In this document: positions 15,635-22,850 of the stretch, one piece after another | Layout of the letters: each line of letters opens with the position of its first letter | Position numbering within the stretch: position 1 is the stretch's first letter | DNA from: JBMNGO01 sp050949885 | Lineage (GTDB): Bacteria; Bacillota; Syntrophomonadia; Syntrophomonadales; Syntrophomonadaceae | NCBI GenBank assembly: GCA_050949885.1 | Contig: JBMNGO010000001.1 | Span: forward strand, 434,001 to 498,000 | Length of the DNA: 64,000 bases | Direction: 5' to 3' | Position numbers and translations under genes: made by a program | The notes under the pieces: model-generated | Databases searched by the model: none | What the model was told of the DNA's origin: nothing | The model's input: only the letters and a program-made list of their open reading frames with translations

Positions 15635-16204
15635 CTACTCACCCCCTTGTTTTTCTACCCGCGCAAATATCTTCTTTATTTCATCTTTTCCTTTTATGCT
15701 GGTGGGAAATAGACTGGCCTTTCCCCTTTTCATCATGGGCAAACCAAGTTCCATATCTTTAAAAGGCTGCCCGGTAACAAGATTATGTTGCAGTAAAAGG
15801 CCGGCTTCAAATGTTCTGCCAAAATTCTTGACCCAGGTTAAAAAGGCTTGATTAAATGCTGCTACTTTTTTGTCCGTTATCTTACCCTGTCTAAGGGCTT
15901 CCCTACGCAAAGCGTCCATTAAGGAAGCAATATCAACTCCCCGGGGACAACGAGCTGAGCAGGTTTCACAACTGGCGCAGATCCATATACTCTGTGCCTT
16001 TAAAGCTTCCTCCACCTCTCCTAACTGAAGCAACCTAATTACCTGCCTGGGAGCATAATCCATAGCAAATGCTGCTGGACACCCGGCAGAGCACTTTCCG
16101 CACTGGTAACAGAGGTTTACTTTAGTTTTTGCTTCGTTTTCCAATTGGGCAATCATCTTTTTGGCGGTCTGGCTGGGAGGAGCCAGTTTCAAAGCATTAT
16201 TCAT
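15635..16204 (-). CDS. hdrC: HdrC-like heterodisulfide reductase iron-sulfur subunit
   Basis: A 189-residue protein with two 4Fe-4S motifs, CYQCGKCSAGCP (about residues 32-43) and CASCETCSARCP (about 78-89), followed by helices (VDIASLMDALRREAL) as in HdrC. It links HdrA and HdrB. First gene of the operon, with a leader of about 265 bases from the sigma-54 promoter; AAGGAG and AGGGG lie upstream of the ATG. The true electron acceptor is unknown, since the host need not make coenzyme M/B. Confidence 0.9.
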   Translation of the reverse strand: MNNALKLAPPSQTAKKMIAQLENEAKTKVNLCYQCGKCSAGCPAAFAMDYAPRQVIRLLQLGEVEEALKAQSIWICASCETCSARCPRGVDIASLMDALRREALRQGKITDKKVAAFNQAFLTWVKNFGRTFEAGLLLQHNLVTGQPFKDMELGLPMMKRGKASLFPTSIKGKDEIKKIFARVEKQGGE

Positions 16205-16482
16205 ATTATCGCCCCTATCTCCTTCCTACTGGATCACATTAATTGCTAACAGGACTTTTCCCAAAATAATCCTGGTTATTATCGATTCTGCTGGGTTTAA
16301 CATGATTTTATATTTTAGCACAAATAGGCTTCATATTGGTGTTAAAAGTGTGTTAATATAGCCTATCTTGAGAAACAGAGTATACTATTTCCATAACAAT
16401 GTTACTAATTGTAAAACCATTGTTTAATGCCAATTGGTCTTTCCACGGTCTTTGGAGGGAAGCGGCTTTTGCTTATTATCTA
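16205..16482 (-). promoter_or_regulatory. Leader of the hdr-flx operon with inverted repeat
   Basis: The untranslated stretch between the sigma-54 promoter and hdrC. It holds ATAGGCT (16324-16330) and AGCCTAT (16360-16366) as a 7-base inverted repeat around two GTGTTAA-like copies. No terminator-like U-run or known riboswitch was recognised. The repeat may be an RNA stem or a binding site. Confidence 0.35.
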
Positions 16483-16498
16483 TGCAAAAAATGTGCCA
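16483..16498 (-). promoter_or_regulatory. Sigma-54 (-24/-12) promoter of the hdr-flx operon
   Basis: The minus strand reads TGGCACATTTTTTGCA with exact GG-N10-GC spacing; start of transcription is expected near 16471. It lies just beyond the terminator of the upstream gene and carries the same core as the NAD kinase promoter. Confidence 0.85.
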
Positions 16499-16512
16499 GC
16501 TTAATAAAACAG

Positions 16513-16551
16513 CCAAAAAAAGAAGCAGTGCCCTGAATAAAGCACACTGCT
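16513..16551 (-). terminator. Terminator between HAD gene and hdr-flx operon
   Basis: On the minus strand AGCAGTG pairs with CACTGCT around a 14-base loop, followed by TTCTTTTTTTGG. It would end transcripts from the HAD gene and insulate the sigma-54 promoter. Confidence 0.75.
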
Positions 16552-16590
16552 GGCTGTTTACAAATAGTAATTAAAAGGAAGGTGATTCAG

Positions 16591-16623
16591 TTTTGTATCA
16601 AAATTAAACTGTTTGTATCAAAC
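16591..16623. promoter_or_regulatory. Two palindromic upstream sites (putative enhancer of hdr-flx)
   Basis: TTTTGTATCAAAA (16591-16603) and GTTTGTATCAAAC (16611-16623) are two perfect-arm palindromes with the same TAT centre, 20 bases (two helical turns) apart, about 100-130 bases upstream of the promoter. This is the classical arrangement of sigma-54 activator sites. Confidence 0.65.
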
Positions 16624-16807
16624 TCGAAGATATAGTTTTTCATCTTTCAATGAGCCTGTTTAATTTTCCAAGTCCGTGGGCTCTACCGGGAGTGAGTTTT
16701 CCAGTCCTTTACTTATAGAAAGGATTAAATGAGGAACCGGTTTTCTGGTGGTTCCTCAGTGGCCGGGTACTGACTTATCAATAACAGGCATTTCATTACC
16801 TCTAATT
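16624..16807. other. 3' region of the HAD gene
   Basis: The region contains a hairpin with arms GAGGAACC (16731-16738) and GGTTCCTC (16750-16757), about 50 bases after the HAD stop. No U-run follows, so it may only stabilise the transcript end. Nothing else recognised. Confidence 0.3.
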
Positions 16808-17281
16808 CTAGCATCTAAGGGTGGCGATAATTCGCAAGGGGTTTATCAGCAAGTCAAGAGCATCCATAATGCTGCAGACCGCAATATCTGCACTTTTAAG
16901 AGCCTCCACACAGCAACCTTCCCTTCCTATTATCACAATAGACAAGGCAGCTGTTTTAAGCATCCCCATATCATTGAATCCATTTCCGATGGCTACCGTT
17001 TTCTCACTATCCAGTCTCTCCACAAAATCCTGTTTATCCTTTAACCCATTCTCGGGACTTACTGTTAAGAAATCTATGTCCAATTTTTTTGCTGCTTCCT
17101 GCCCCTTACCGAATGTATCTGCAGTCAGCAGAATTACTTTGAACCGTTCCTTGAGAACAGCAATTTTTTCCAGCAATCCTTCAGGTAATTGCCCATCAAC
17201 GGAAATGGTGCCATTCATGTCTAAAACCAGGTATTCAAGATTCAGCACTTTGTTTCGTCCCGGTAAGTCCAATTGCAGCAT
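16808..17281 (-). CDS. HAD-superfamily protein, soluble P-type-ATPase-like (DxN variant)
   Basis: A 157-residue haloacid-dehalogenase fold: motif I is YLVLDMNGTISVDG, motif II ILLTADT, Lys region, and motif IV GNGFNDMGMLKTA. In phosphatases motif I is DxDGT; here the second Asp is Asn, a form I associate with soluble P-type-ATPase-like HAD proteins. That residue is the general acid/base in phosphatases, so turnover may be slow or different. Start is ATG 17281 with AGGAGGT 8 bases upstream; the longer frame to 17341 has no ribosome site. TTGACA at 17343-17348 (minus strand) may be its -35. Confidence 0.75.
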   Translation of the reverse strand: MLQLDLPGRNKVLNLEYLVLDMNGTISVDGQLPEGLLEKIAVLKERFKVILLTADTFGKGQEAAKKLDIDFLTVSPENGLKDKQDFVERLDSEKTVAIGNGFNDMGMLKTAALSIVIIGREGCCVEALKSADIAVCSIMDALDLLINPLRIIATLRC

Positions 17282-17348
17282 GATTGTTACCTCCTGTATA
17301 TTCTGATTACCAATTCCTATTTTGCTAGAGATAAACGCCATTTGTCAA

Positions 17349-17678
17349 AAAAATGGATACCGCCCCAAAACCGTTAAGGACCGTCAAGCTGAGCAAAAGT
17401 TTTTTTTAGAAATCATATATGTTTCTCTAATCCGCCACTTTAAGAACAAAGTCCCAGAATTTTGCAATATTCTGCTGGATAAAAAAATTTCTTAAATGAA
17501 GTGAATAAAGAAGTTGAGAAGGGGGATAATATCATTAGAAACCGACAGTTAAATGGCTTTAATAAGTCCCTGAAATAAGGATAAATCTTATTAGCCTTCC
17601 TTGAAAAAGGACTGTAATCGGTTTCTTGATAAAATCCGCTGGTGGTTAGTTTCATCATTATTGTCGGTTGACCGATTT
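17349..17678. other. Intergenic region with candidate structured RNA
   Basis: No gene supported. Its central part (17537-17626) folds into nested stems, described separately. The rest shows nothing recognisable. Confidence 0.4.
17537..17626. ncRNA. Candidate structured RNA element (unassigned)
   Basis: Three nested stems: AGAAACCGA (17537-17545) with TCGGTTTCT (17618-17626); AGTCC (17565-17569) with GGACT (17609-17613); AATAAG (17574-17579) with CTTATT (17587-17592). In addition GGCT (17555-17558) could pair with AGCC (17593-17596). No riboswitch class was recognised. Strand is undecided; on the minus strand it lies upstream of the HAD gene and downstream of the YiiX-like pair. Confidence 0.35.
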
Positions 17679-18071
17679 TTAATGTTTGAAATGTGCCAGC
17701 GGATTTGTTTGTTTAATACTAATACCGGCCAAAATATAGAAAAGAATAAAAATAAAGGGCGCCAGGTACAAAGCATAATAATAAACAGGGAAAGGCAGTC
17801 CCATATTTTGAGGTAGTAAGGTCAGCAAAGGCAAAATCGGAGTACACCAGAATTCCAGAATAAATATGGCGTAATCGTACAACCCGCAAAAAGACATGCC
17901 TGTTAATTTTGTAAACACCAGAATTATTCCGGGAGCTTGCCATACAAAGGCAGATAGAATAATCTGAGTCAAGCTCAGGTTTCTTAATTTGCACAATTTC
18001 CTTTCTATCATTAATACCACAAAATAGACTAGAGCCAGGAAAATATCCCATCCAGGATAATAAGAAGCCAA
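17679..18071 (-). CDS. Hypothetical membrane protein
   Basis: About 130 residues with four hydrophobic segments (IFLALVYFVVLMIE, IILSAFVWQAPGIILVF, FILEFWCTPILPLLTLL, YYYALYLAPFIFILFYILAG). The start is unclear: TTG at 18071 has no ribosome site, and the frame stays open upstream through KIKITITVTRLYIIHIFAFVAVW towards a GGAAG after the preceding gene, which would need a non-canonical start. It directly follows the YiiX-like gene and likely belongs to the same operon. Family not recognised. Confidence 0.55.
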   Translation of the reverse strand: MASYYPGWDIFLALVYFVVLMIERKLCKLRNLSLTQIILSAFVWQAPGIILVFTKLTGMSFCGLYDYAIFILEFWCTPILPLLTLLPQNMGLPFPVYYYALYLAPFIFILFYILAGISIKQTNPLAHFKH

Positions 18072-18133
18072 CCAGACGGCTACAAAAGCAAATATGTGGA
18101 TAATATATAATCTAGTGACAGTAATTGTTATTT

Positions 18134-18754
18134 TTATCTTCCTTTCTCCCGCAATAAAACGATATGTGGACTGTTATAAAAAACGTCGGGGGCAACCCAA
18201 ACATCCTGGGTATAATCCAAATCCAAGCCCTGTTCACAATAAGCTTTCCACATTATCTTGGTGCAGTTCCAAAACCGGTCCCCATCTTTAAAGGCAACCG
18301 GATAAAACATCTCTCCCAAATGGTCAAGGACATACTCAACTGCAGCTGTTTTCGTTTCCATGGGGGCTTCAACCCTTAATAGACAAACCTTTTGGTATTC
18401 CCGAAAATGCCCGACGGGCTGAACATTTATTCCCAGATCAACGTAACCTTCTGCCACTTGGCCATTGCCAATATATATGGCGGCATGGGAATACTCCCCG
18501 TAAGCACAACCGGGATAAGAACCGAGAATTATATCCCCTGGTTCCAGATCGGCAAAGGAAATATCATTGCCGTAATACTGATTAAAGCCATACCCAATCT
18601 TTCCTTCCCTGGCACTGGCTATATAATCAAATAATATGGAATTCTTCGTCATAATAACCTGCTGATTGTTTAGCACAATGGCAATGAACAATATAATTGT
18701 CACTACCGGAAAAAACAACAGATTTATAGAACTTATCCTATATCTTTTCTGCAT
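18134..18754 (-). CDS. YiiX-like permuted papain-fold (NlpC/P60) enzyme, membrane-anchored
   Basis: A 206-residue protein with an N-terminal membrane anchor (LLFFPVVTIILFIAIVL). The catalytic domain shows LEPGDIILGSYPG..., the His motif EYSHAAIYIGNGQVAEG and, in the second half, FWNCTKIMW with the probable nucleophile Cys, the His-before-Cys order of the permuted YiiX/YebB group. These enzymes act on peptide, amide or ester bonds; the substrate is unknown. It probably works outside the cytoplasmic membrane. A small membrane-protein gene follows. Confidence 0.75.
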   Translation of the reverse strand: MQKRYRISSINLLFFPVVTIILFIAIVLNNQQVIMTKNSILFDYIASAREGKIGYGFNQYYGNDISFADLEPGDIILGSYPGCAYGEYSHAAIYIGNGQVAEGYVDLGINVQPVGHFREYQKVCLLRVEAPMETKTAAVEYVLDHLGEMFYPVAFKDGDRFWNCTKIMWKAYCEQGLDLDYTQDVWVAPDVFYNSPHIVLLREKGR

Positions 18755-18918
18755 TTAATATCCACTGCTACCTGCCTATGTTTTATTGGTAAAAACCCAA
18801 AAAATCTCTTAAAATAATATCAAAGGCGATATTGATTTAGGATTTCTTTTAGGTTGGCTCAACTAACCATGAAAGTCAAGCTACTGAATTGTCTAAATAA
18901 ATGAGAAGAGGTTTTGCC

Positions 18919-19824
18919 ATGAAGAAATTTCTCGCCTGCCAATTAATAGTTTTCTTGATGGTTCACTTGGCTGGTTGCTCTATTTATGCCCCCAATACTC
19001 CTGAGCCGCCCCAGCCTGAACCAGGTGTCAATAACACCCAGGAACCCTCCCTTGAACCACAGGATAGTCCTGATACGGAAGAAACCGAGGATAAGCCGCC
19101 AGATCCGCTGACCCCGGTTGAATCCCCGGATGATGAAGTTCTGACACAATCTCGTTCCTGGTATTTTCAGCGGAATAAGCTCCATCAAGTACCCTATGTT
19201 GATCCGCAAATTATCAATATGCTGGATAAATACTCTTCTTTTTATGCTATTCCCAATAACGAAAAGAAAATCTACCTGACCTTTGATGAAGGTTATGAAC
19301 TGGGTTATACCGGCCAAATACTGGATATTCTGAAAGAAAACCATGTTTCTGCCGCATTTTTTATCACTGGCCATTACCTTAGAAGCCAACCGGAATTAGT
19401 ACAAAGAATGGCCGATGAAGGCCATCTGGTTTGCAATCATACTAATAACCATCCTGATCTGGGATCTATTTCGAAAGAAGAGTTGGTTTTTGAAATTACC
19501 TCACTGGCATCAGACTATAAGAAACTGGTCGGCAAGGATATGGACCCCTACTTACGTCCGCCTTCAGGCAAATACTCTGCCCAAAGCCTTAAATTCACTC
19601 AGGAACTGGGTTATACTACGGTCTTCTGGAGTATGGCCTTTAATGATTGGGATCCCAATAATCAGCCCGGGGCTGAATATTCTTTTAACCATGTAATGGA
19701 AAATATTCATCCGGGAGCTGTAATCCTCCTTCATGCTGTATCAGAGAGTAACACCGGGGCTCTTGACAGGATGGTTAAGGAACTAAAAAATCAGGGATAT
19801 GTTTTTGCCACCTTTGATCAATAA
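18919..19824 (+). CDS. pdaA: Polysaccharide deacetylase lipoprotein (PdaA-type)
   Basis: A 301-residue secreted lipoprotein. Signal peptide with lipobox LAGC, a Pro/Glu-rich linker (about 25-75), then a NodB deacetylase domain starting IYLTFDEGYELGYT, with the metal-binding HTNNHPDL motif, RPPSGKYS and a C-terminal ILLHAVS. TFDxGYE is characteristic of PdaA, the muramic-acid deacetylase needed for spore cortex. ATG 18919 is chosen because AGAGG precedes it; the ATG at 18901 precedes that site. Monocistronic. PdaA in Bacillus is not a lipoprotein in this form, so the exact role is inferred. Confidence 0.85.
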   Translation: MKKFLACQLIVFLMVHLAGCSIYAPNTPEPPQPEPGVNNTQEPSLEPQDSPDTEETEDKPPDPLTPVESPDDEVLTQSRSWYFQRNKLHQVPYVDPQIINMLDKYSSFYAIPNNEKKIYLTFDEGYELGYTGQILDILKENHVSAAFFITGHYLRSQPELVQRMADEGHLVCNHTNNHPDLGSISKEELVFEITSLASDYKKLVGKDMDPYLRPPSGKYSAQSLKFTQELGYTTVFWSMAFNDWDPNNQPGAEYSFNHVMENIHPGAVILLHAVSESNTGALDRMVKELKNQGYVFATFDQ

Positions 19825-19959
19825 CGTTAATATTGGGTGCTAATGATGGGAATAATCAGTTGATGAGGTGAATTGGTGGGAAGTATCTTCCCTTTTAAAT
19901 CTCAACCAAATCTAATTGGCAGCCTATACCGTGGTTTTGAGCCCATAATAACCGGTCAG

Positions 19960-20454
19960 TTACTTTTTTTTGAAAAGGGAAAACCAGGACTTGTTTCGGC
20001 TATCTTGTTCAGCTTTCCAGAGATCCAGAAACTCATTAATCTTTTTTTGTCCCTCCTTATTGACCTGTTCAATCTTCTTCTCCAGGGCAGCTATACGTTC
20101 CTCCAGTCTCTGGTTCTGCAGCAATAGTTCTTCATTCTGAACTATAATTTTCTTCAGATCACCCATGGCCTGCACCACATCACTGGTGGAAAAAACAACC
20201 CGGGGTGCCATACTCTGTTCTTTAACTTCTTCAGCATTATCCAGAGCCAATTTTATTGCAGTTGTATTTAATCCCTTCTCTTTCAACTGGATTATCAACC
20301 GCAGGGAGTCCAGATCAGATTCAGTATAAAGACGATCACCCCGTTCATCTCTCTTTATTTTCAGCTTAAGGCTGTTCTCCAGATACCTGAGGGTATGCTG
20401 TTCAAGCCCAAGTATTTCTGCCACTTCTCCAATTTTGTAATATCTTTCTTTCAT
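19960..20454 (-). CDS. MerR-family regulator with coiled-coil tail
   Basis: A 164-residue protein: MerR winged helix-turn-helix (YYKIGEVAEILGLEQHTLRYLE..., RLYTESDLDSLRLIIQLKEKGLNTTAIKLAL), then a coiled coil (NEELLLQNQRLEERIAALEKKIEQV). There is no Cys-based metal site. RacA/YfmP-like architecture suggests a multimeric regulator. AAAGGTG precedes the ATG. Two dyads lie in its upstream region, shared with the divergent acetate-type transporter unit. Confidence 0.88.
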   Translation of the reverse strand: MKERYYKIGEVAEILGLEQHTLRYLENSLKLKIKRDERGDRLYTESDLDSLRLIIQLKEKGLNTTAIKLALDNAEEVKEQSMAPRVVFSTSDVVQAMGDLKKIIVQNEELLLQNQRLEERIAALEKKIEQVNKEGQKKINEFLDLWKAEQDSRNKSWFSLFKKK

Positions 20455-20533
20455 AAATTAGCACCTTTCCCTTTAATACTTCATAAGTTATTATCAGGTA
20501 CAACAATCAAGTCAGAATCCCGAAAAATCAACT

Positions 20534-20566
20534 GTTTTGACTTGACAAAACTTTATAGGCAAAGTT
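20534..20566. promoter_or_regulatory. Two overlapping dyads, possible MerR-family operator
   Basis: Six-base arms in each dyad; TTGACA (20543-20548) lies within the first. No good -10 at 17 bases was found, which would suit a MerR-type promoter with long spacer, but this remains inference. Confidence 0.4.
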
Positions 20567-20656
20567 GAAAGCATTATTTTTATCAACCTCTAAGTGAAGT
20601 TCACAATTAACTTGATTGTTAGCCTTTACTTTCCCTTCCAATATATATGCTCGGTT

Positions 20657-20719
20657 AATACTTCCTATGAAGTATTTGTTTCGGGTAGTGCCGTTCCTGT
20701 TTAGAACGGCTTTTTTTTT
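20657..20719 (+). terminator. Hairpin plus strong rho-independent terminator in transporter leader
   Basis: AATACTTC-CTAT-GAAGTATT (20657-20676) is an 8-pair hairpin. GCCGTTC (20690-20696) then pairs with GAACGGC (20704-20710), followed by nine T. No gene ends just before it, so it terminates either a small RNA or an attenuated leader of the transporter. Confidence 0.8.
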
Positions 20720-20892
20720 ATTTCTAAAGGTATAAAACCCAAAAAAGCCAATGGATCGTTATAATTAATGAAAAGGGCATCATTTAAACAGGAGTTTTTA
20801 TGATCCTGTCGAATACTATTTTCACTACAGGTTTTTGGGGAGGAGGGTTATTTTACCACGCATTTTATTAGGAAAAAACTGGGGAGGGAATT

Positions 20893-21552
20893 ATGTCGAA
20901 CACAAATGATGTAACAATAAGGGGACATGTCCAAGAAGTAGTAGCCAATCCATCGCCATTGGGCTTGCTGGGACTGGCTTTGGTCACACTGGTGGCTTCT
21001 TCTAACAAGCTGGGAATAACTGAAGGTACCGCTTATATTATTCCCTGGGCTATTTTCCTGGGGGCCAGTGCTCAATTCCTGGCAGGAATATATGACTTCA
21101 AACATAATAATACCTTTGGTGCTACTGCTTTTTGCGGTTATGGTTTTTTCTGGTTTGCCATGGGAATGAGCTGGATGATTTCCAACAACATGATAGGTGA
21201 TGGGGTACAATTTGATACCCATCAGATGGGGTTTGCTTTTCTAGGTTATTTTATTTTCACAGTATATATGACAATAGGCTCGATGGGTGCTAATAAATTA
21301 CTATTTGCTATCTTCTTTCTAATTGATCTGCTGTTCCTGGGTTTATTTATGAACACTCTGGGTTGGGGAGGACATTTCTGGCACGATTTGGCTGGCTACT
21401 CAGAACTGGGTATTTCCCTGCTCTCCTTCTATGGTTCAGCAGCAACTGTTCTAAATACACATTACGGTTATACCGTATTGCCGGTGGGTGCTCCTTTTGG
21501 CCCCTGGTACAATAAATCCCAAGAAATAAAAAGCAGAGCCAATGCTGCTTAA
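20893..21552 (+). CDS. Acetate uptake/export transporter, GPR1/FUN34/YaaH family
   Basis: A 219-residue protein with six membrane segments. The family's NPAPLGL signature appears as NPSPLGLLGLALVT near residue 20; FLAGIYDFKHNNTFGATAFCGYGFFWFAMG is also typical. The family (SatP, AceP) moves acetate or succinate with protons. In a syntroph, acetate is a major product, so export is plausible, but direction cannot be read from sequence. GGGGAGGG precedes the ATG. Single gene with its own terminator. Confidence 0.9.
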   Translation: MSNTNDVTIRGHVQEVVANPSPLGLLGLALVTLVASSNKLGITEGTAYIIPWAIFLGASAQFLAGIYDFKHNNTFGATAFCGYGFFWFAMGMSWMISNNMIGDGVQFDTHQMGFAFLGYFIFTVYMTIGSMGANKLLFAIFFLIDLLFLGLFMNTLGWGGHFWHDLAGYSELGISLLSFYGSAATVLNTHYGYTVLPVGAPFGPWYNKSQEIKSRANAA

Positions 21553-21625
21553 CGAATAAAACTCCCTCCAGCTTAGCCTCGGTGAGGAGAAAACCTAAAA
21601 TCTGTAGATTGTCGAAAAGAATTTG

Positions 21626-21660
21626 GCCCTTGGTACTATATTTATACCAAGGGCTTTTTG
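21626..21660 (+). terminator. Terminator of the acetate-type transporter
   Basis: GCCCTTGGTA (21626-21635) pairs perfectly with TACCAAGGGC (21645-21654), followed by TTTTTG. Confidence 0.88.
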
Positions 21661-21713
21661 TTCTTTAGTGGGCGTTTTATTCAAGAATGAAGAATGGTCC
21701 TGGCATTTCTGCT

Positions 21714-22571
21714 CTAGACCTTGGATGCTTCTATAACCTGTCTATAATAATCCTGCAGAATACTCTGTCCATACCCAACACCCGGGCATGCCCATCTCCC
21801 ATTCAAATCACTCCAATTGGGAGCTATTCCTCTTGAAACCAGGACAAACCGGGGATCCAAAAGGGATCTGCCGGCAGGTAGAGGCTTGTTACAAGCATAG
21901 GCATAAAGATGCTGAATATGAGCCTCAACCCCTGAAGCCGGACTATCAAAGAAGGCTCCGTGTTTTCCTGCCTCAAACCATACTTTAGAAGGATCTGCCC
22001 CCCTCAGATCTTCATTTCCGGTGGCCGCCTGCCCGGTTGCTCCAAGTCCGCAGTAGTTGTTCTGTTCTGCTTGAACCAGATTGCCATAGCGCCACCATCC
22101 GGTCTCTTTGGCTGCCTGACAAAAGGCTATATCTCCTCTTACCCCATATATTTGCCCAATATGTATGTATAAATCTGCCAATTCAGTTGGTGCAGCCGGA
22201 TTATTTTTTTTCATTACAGCTTTCAAAGCTTCGCTGCTGGCCTGGGATGAACCCATTATGGATACTTCCCCCTCCAAATCTATTCCGGTTAGCCCGCCTG
22301 GACCAGCAGGTATGGAGGGATCGGCAATAATAACGGTTCGATTTGCTTCATCCCATGCTACCTCCATTCCTAAACCCTCAGCAATAGCCCTGATAGGAAC
22401 CATGGTCCTTCCATCCTTTATTTCCGGGGGTACATCTGTTTTCAGTTCCTTCCCGTTGAGTATAATCTTTATCGGCTGGTCACCTTGAGCTGGAACAGAA
22501 GCGGAAAACCATAACATCAGACTAAAGACTGCAAAATATAAAAACAAGATTCTGCTGTTTTTTCGAATCAA
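21714..22571 (-). CDS. Secreted glucosaminidase-domain protein with copper-amine-oxidase-N-like domain
   Basis: About 285 residues. A signal peptide (LFLYFAVFSLMLWFSASVPAQG) is followed by a Cu-amine-oxidase-N-like domain (IKIILNGKELKTDVPPEIKDGRTMVPIRAIAEGLGMEVAWDEANRTVII) that anchors or binds wall, and a C-terminal lysozyme-like glucosaminidase domain (GDIAFCQAAKETGWWRYG, NNYCGLGATG, GVEAHIQHLYAYA). It likely cleaves peptidoglycan. TTG 22571 is favoured, with GAGGTG 6 bases upstream; the GTG at 22580 overlaps that site. Confidence 0.8.
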   Translation of the reverse strand: MIRKNSRILFLYFAVFSLMLWFSASVPAQGDQPIKIILNGKELKTDVPPEIKDGRTMVPIRAIAEGLGMEVAWDEANRTVIIADPSIPAGPGGLTGIDLEGEVSIMGSSQASSEALKAVMKKNNPAAPTELADLYIHIGQIYGVRGDIAFCQAAKETGWWRYGNLVQAEQNNYCGLGATGQAATGNEDLRGADPSKVWFEAGKHGAFFDSPASGVEAHIQHLYAYACNKPLPAGRSLLDPRFVLVSRGIAPNWSDLNGRWACPGVGYGQSILQDYYRQVIEASKV

Positions 22572-22850
22572 TTGGATCACCTCTTTCGAATGTATTTAGG
22601 GCAGCCTCACCTGAAGTAATTCCTTATCCTTTGAGAAAATTCCTCCTCACTAGAAAAGATTTAGATAAAAAAATGCCTATCTCTACAAAGACCCCCAAAA
22701 CAAATATTAAATTACCATAATTCAACATTAAAAGTGCAAAAATAATTTTTTTTAAAGACATAACCAGACATGTTTTTCCAGTTTTATGGTGTATCTTATA
22801 AATACTCACTCAACATGCCAAAAAAATTGCTTTTAAGGAGGGCCTATATT

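Larger units (their letters stand above)
20455..20892. other. Divergent regulatory region between merR-like gene and transporter
   Basis: No gene seen. Two overlapping dyads, GTTTTG-ACTTGA-CAAAAC (20534-20551) and AACTTT-ATAGGC-AAAGTT (20549-20566), are followed by a perfect hairpin (20657-20676) and a strong plus-strand terminator (20690-20719). Another hairpin, ACAGGA...TCCTGT (about 20791-20813), lies between the terminator and the transporter. This suggests a short leader or small RNA made from here, possibly attenuating the transporter. Confidence 0.45.

Noticed and set aside
17440..17816. Short frames on both strands between the HAD and membrane-protein genes
   Set aside because: They overlap the structured element and the membrane gene and lack ribosome sites.
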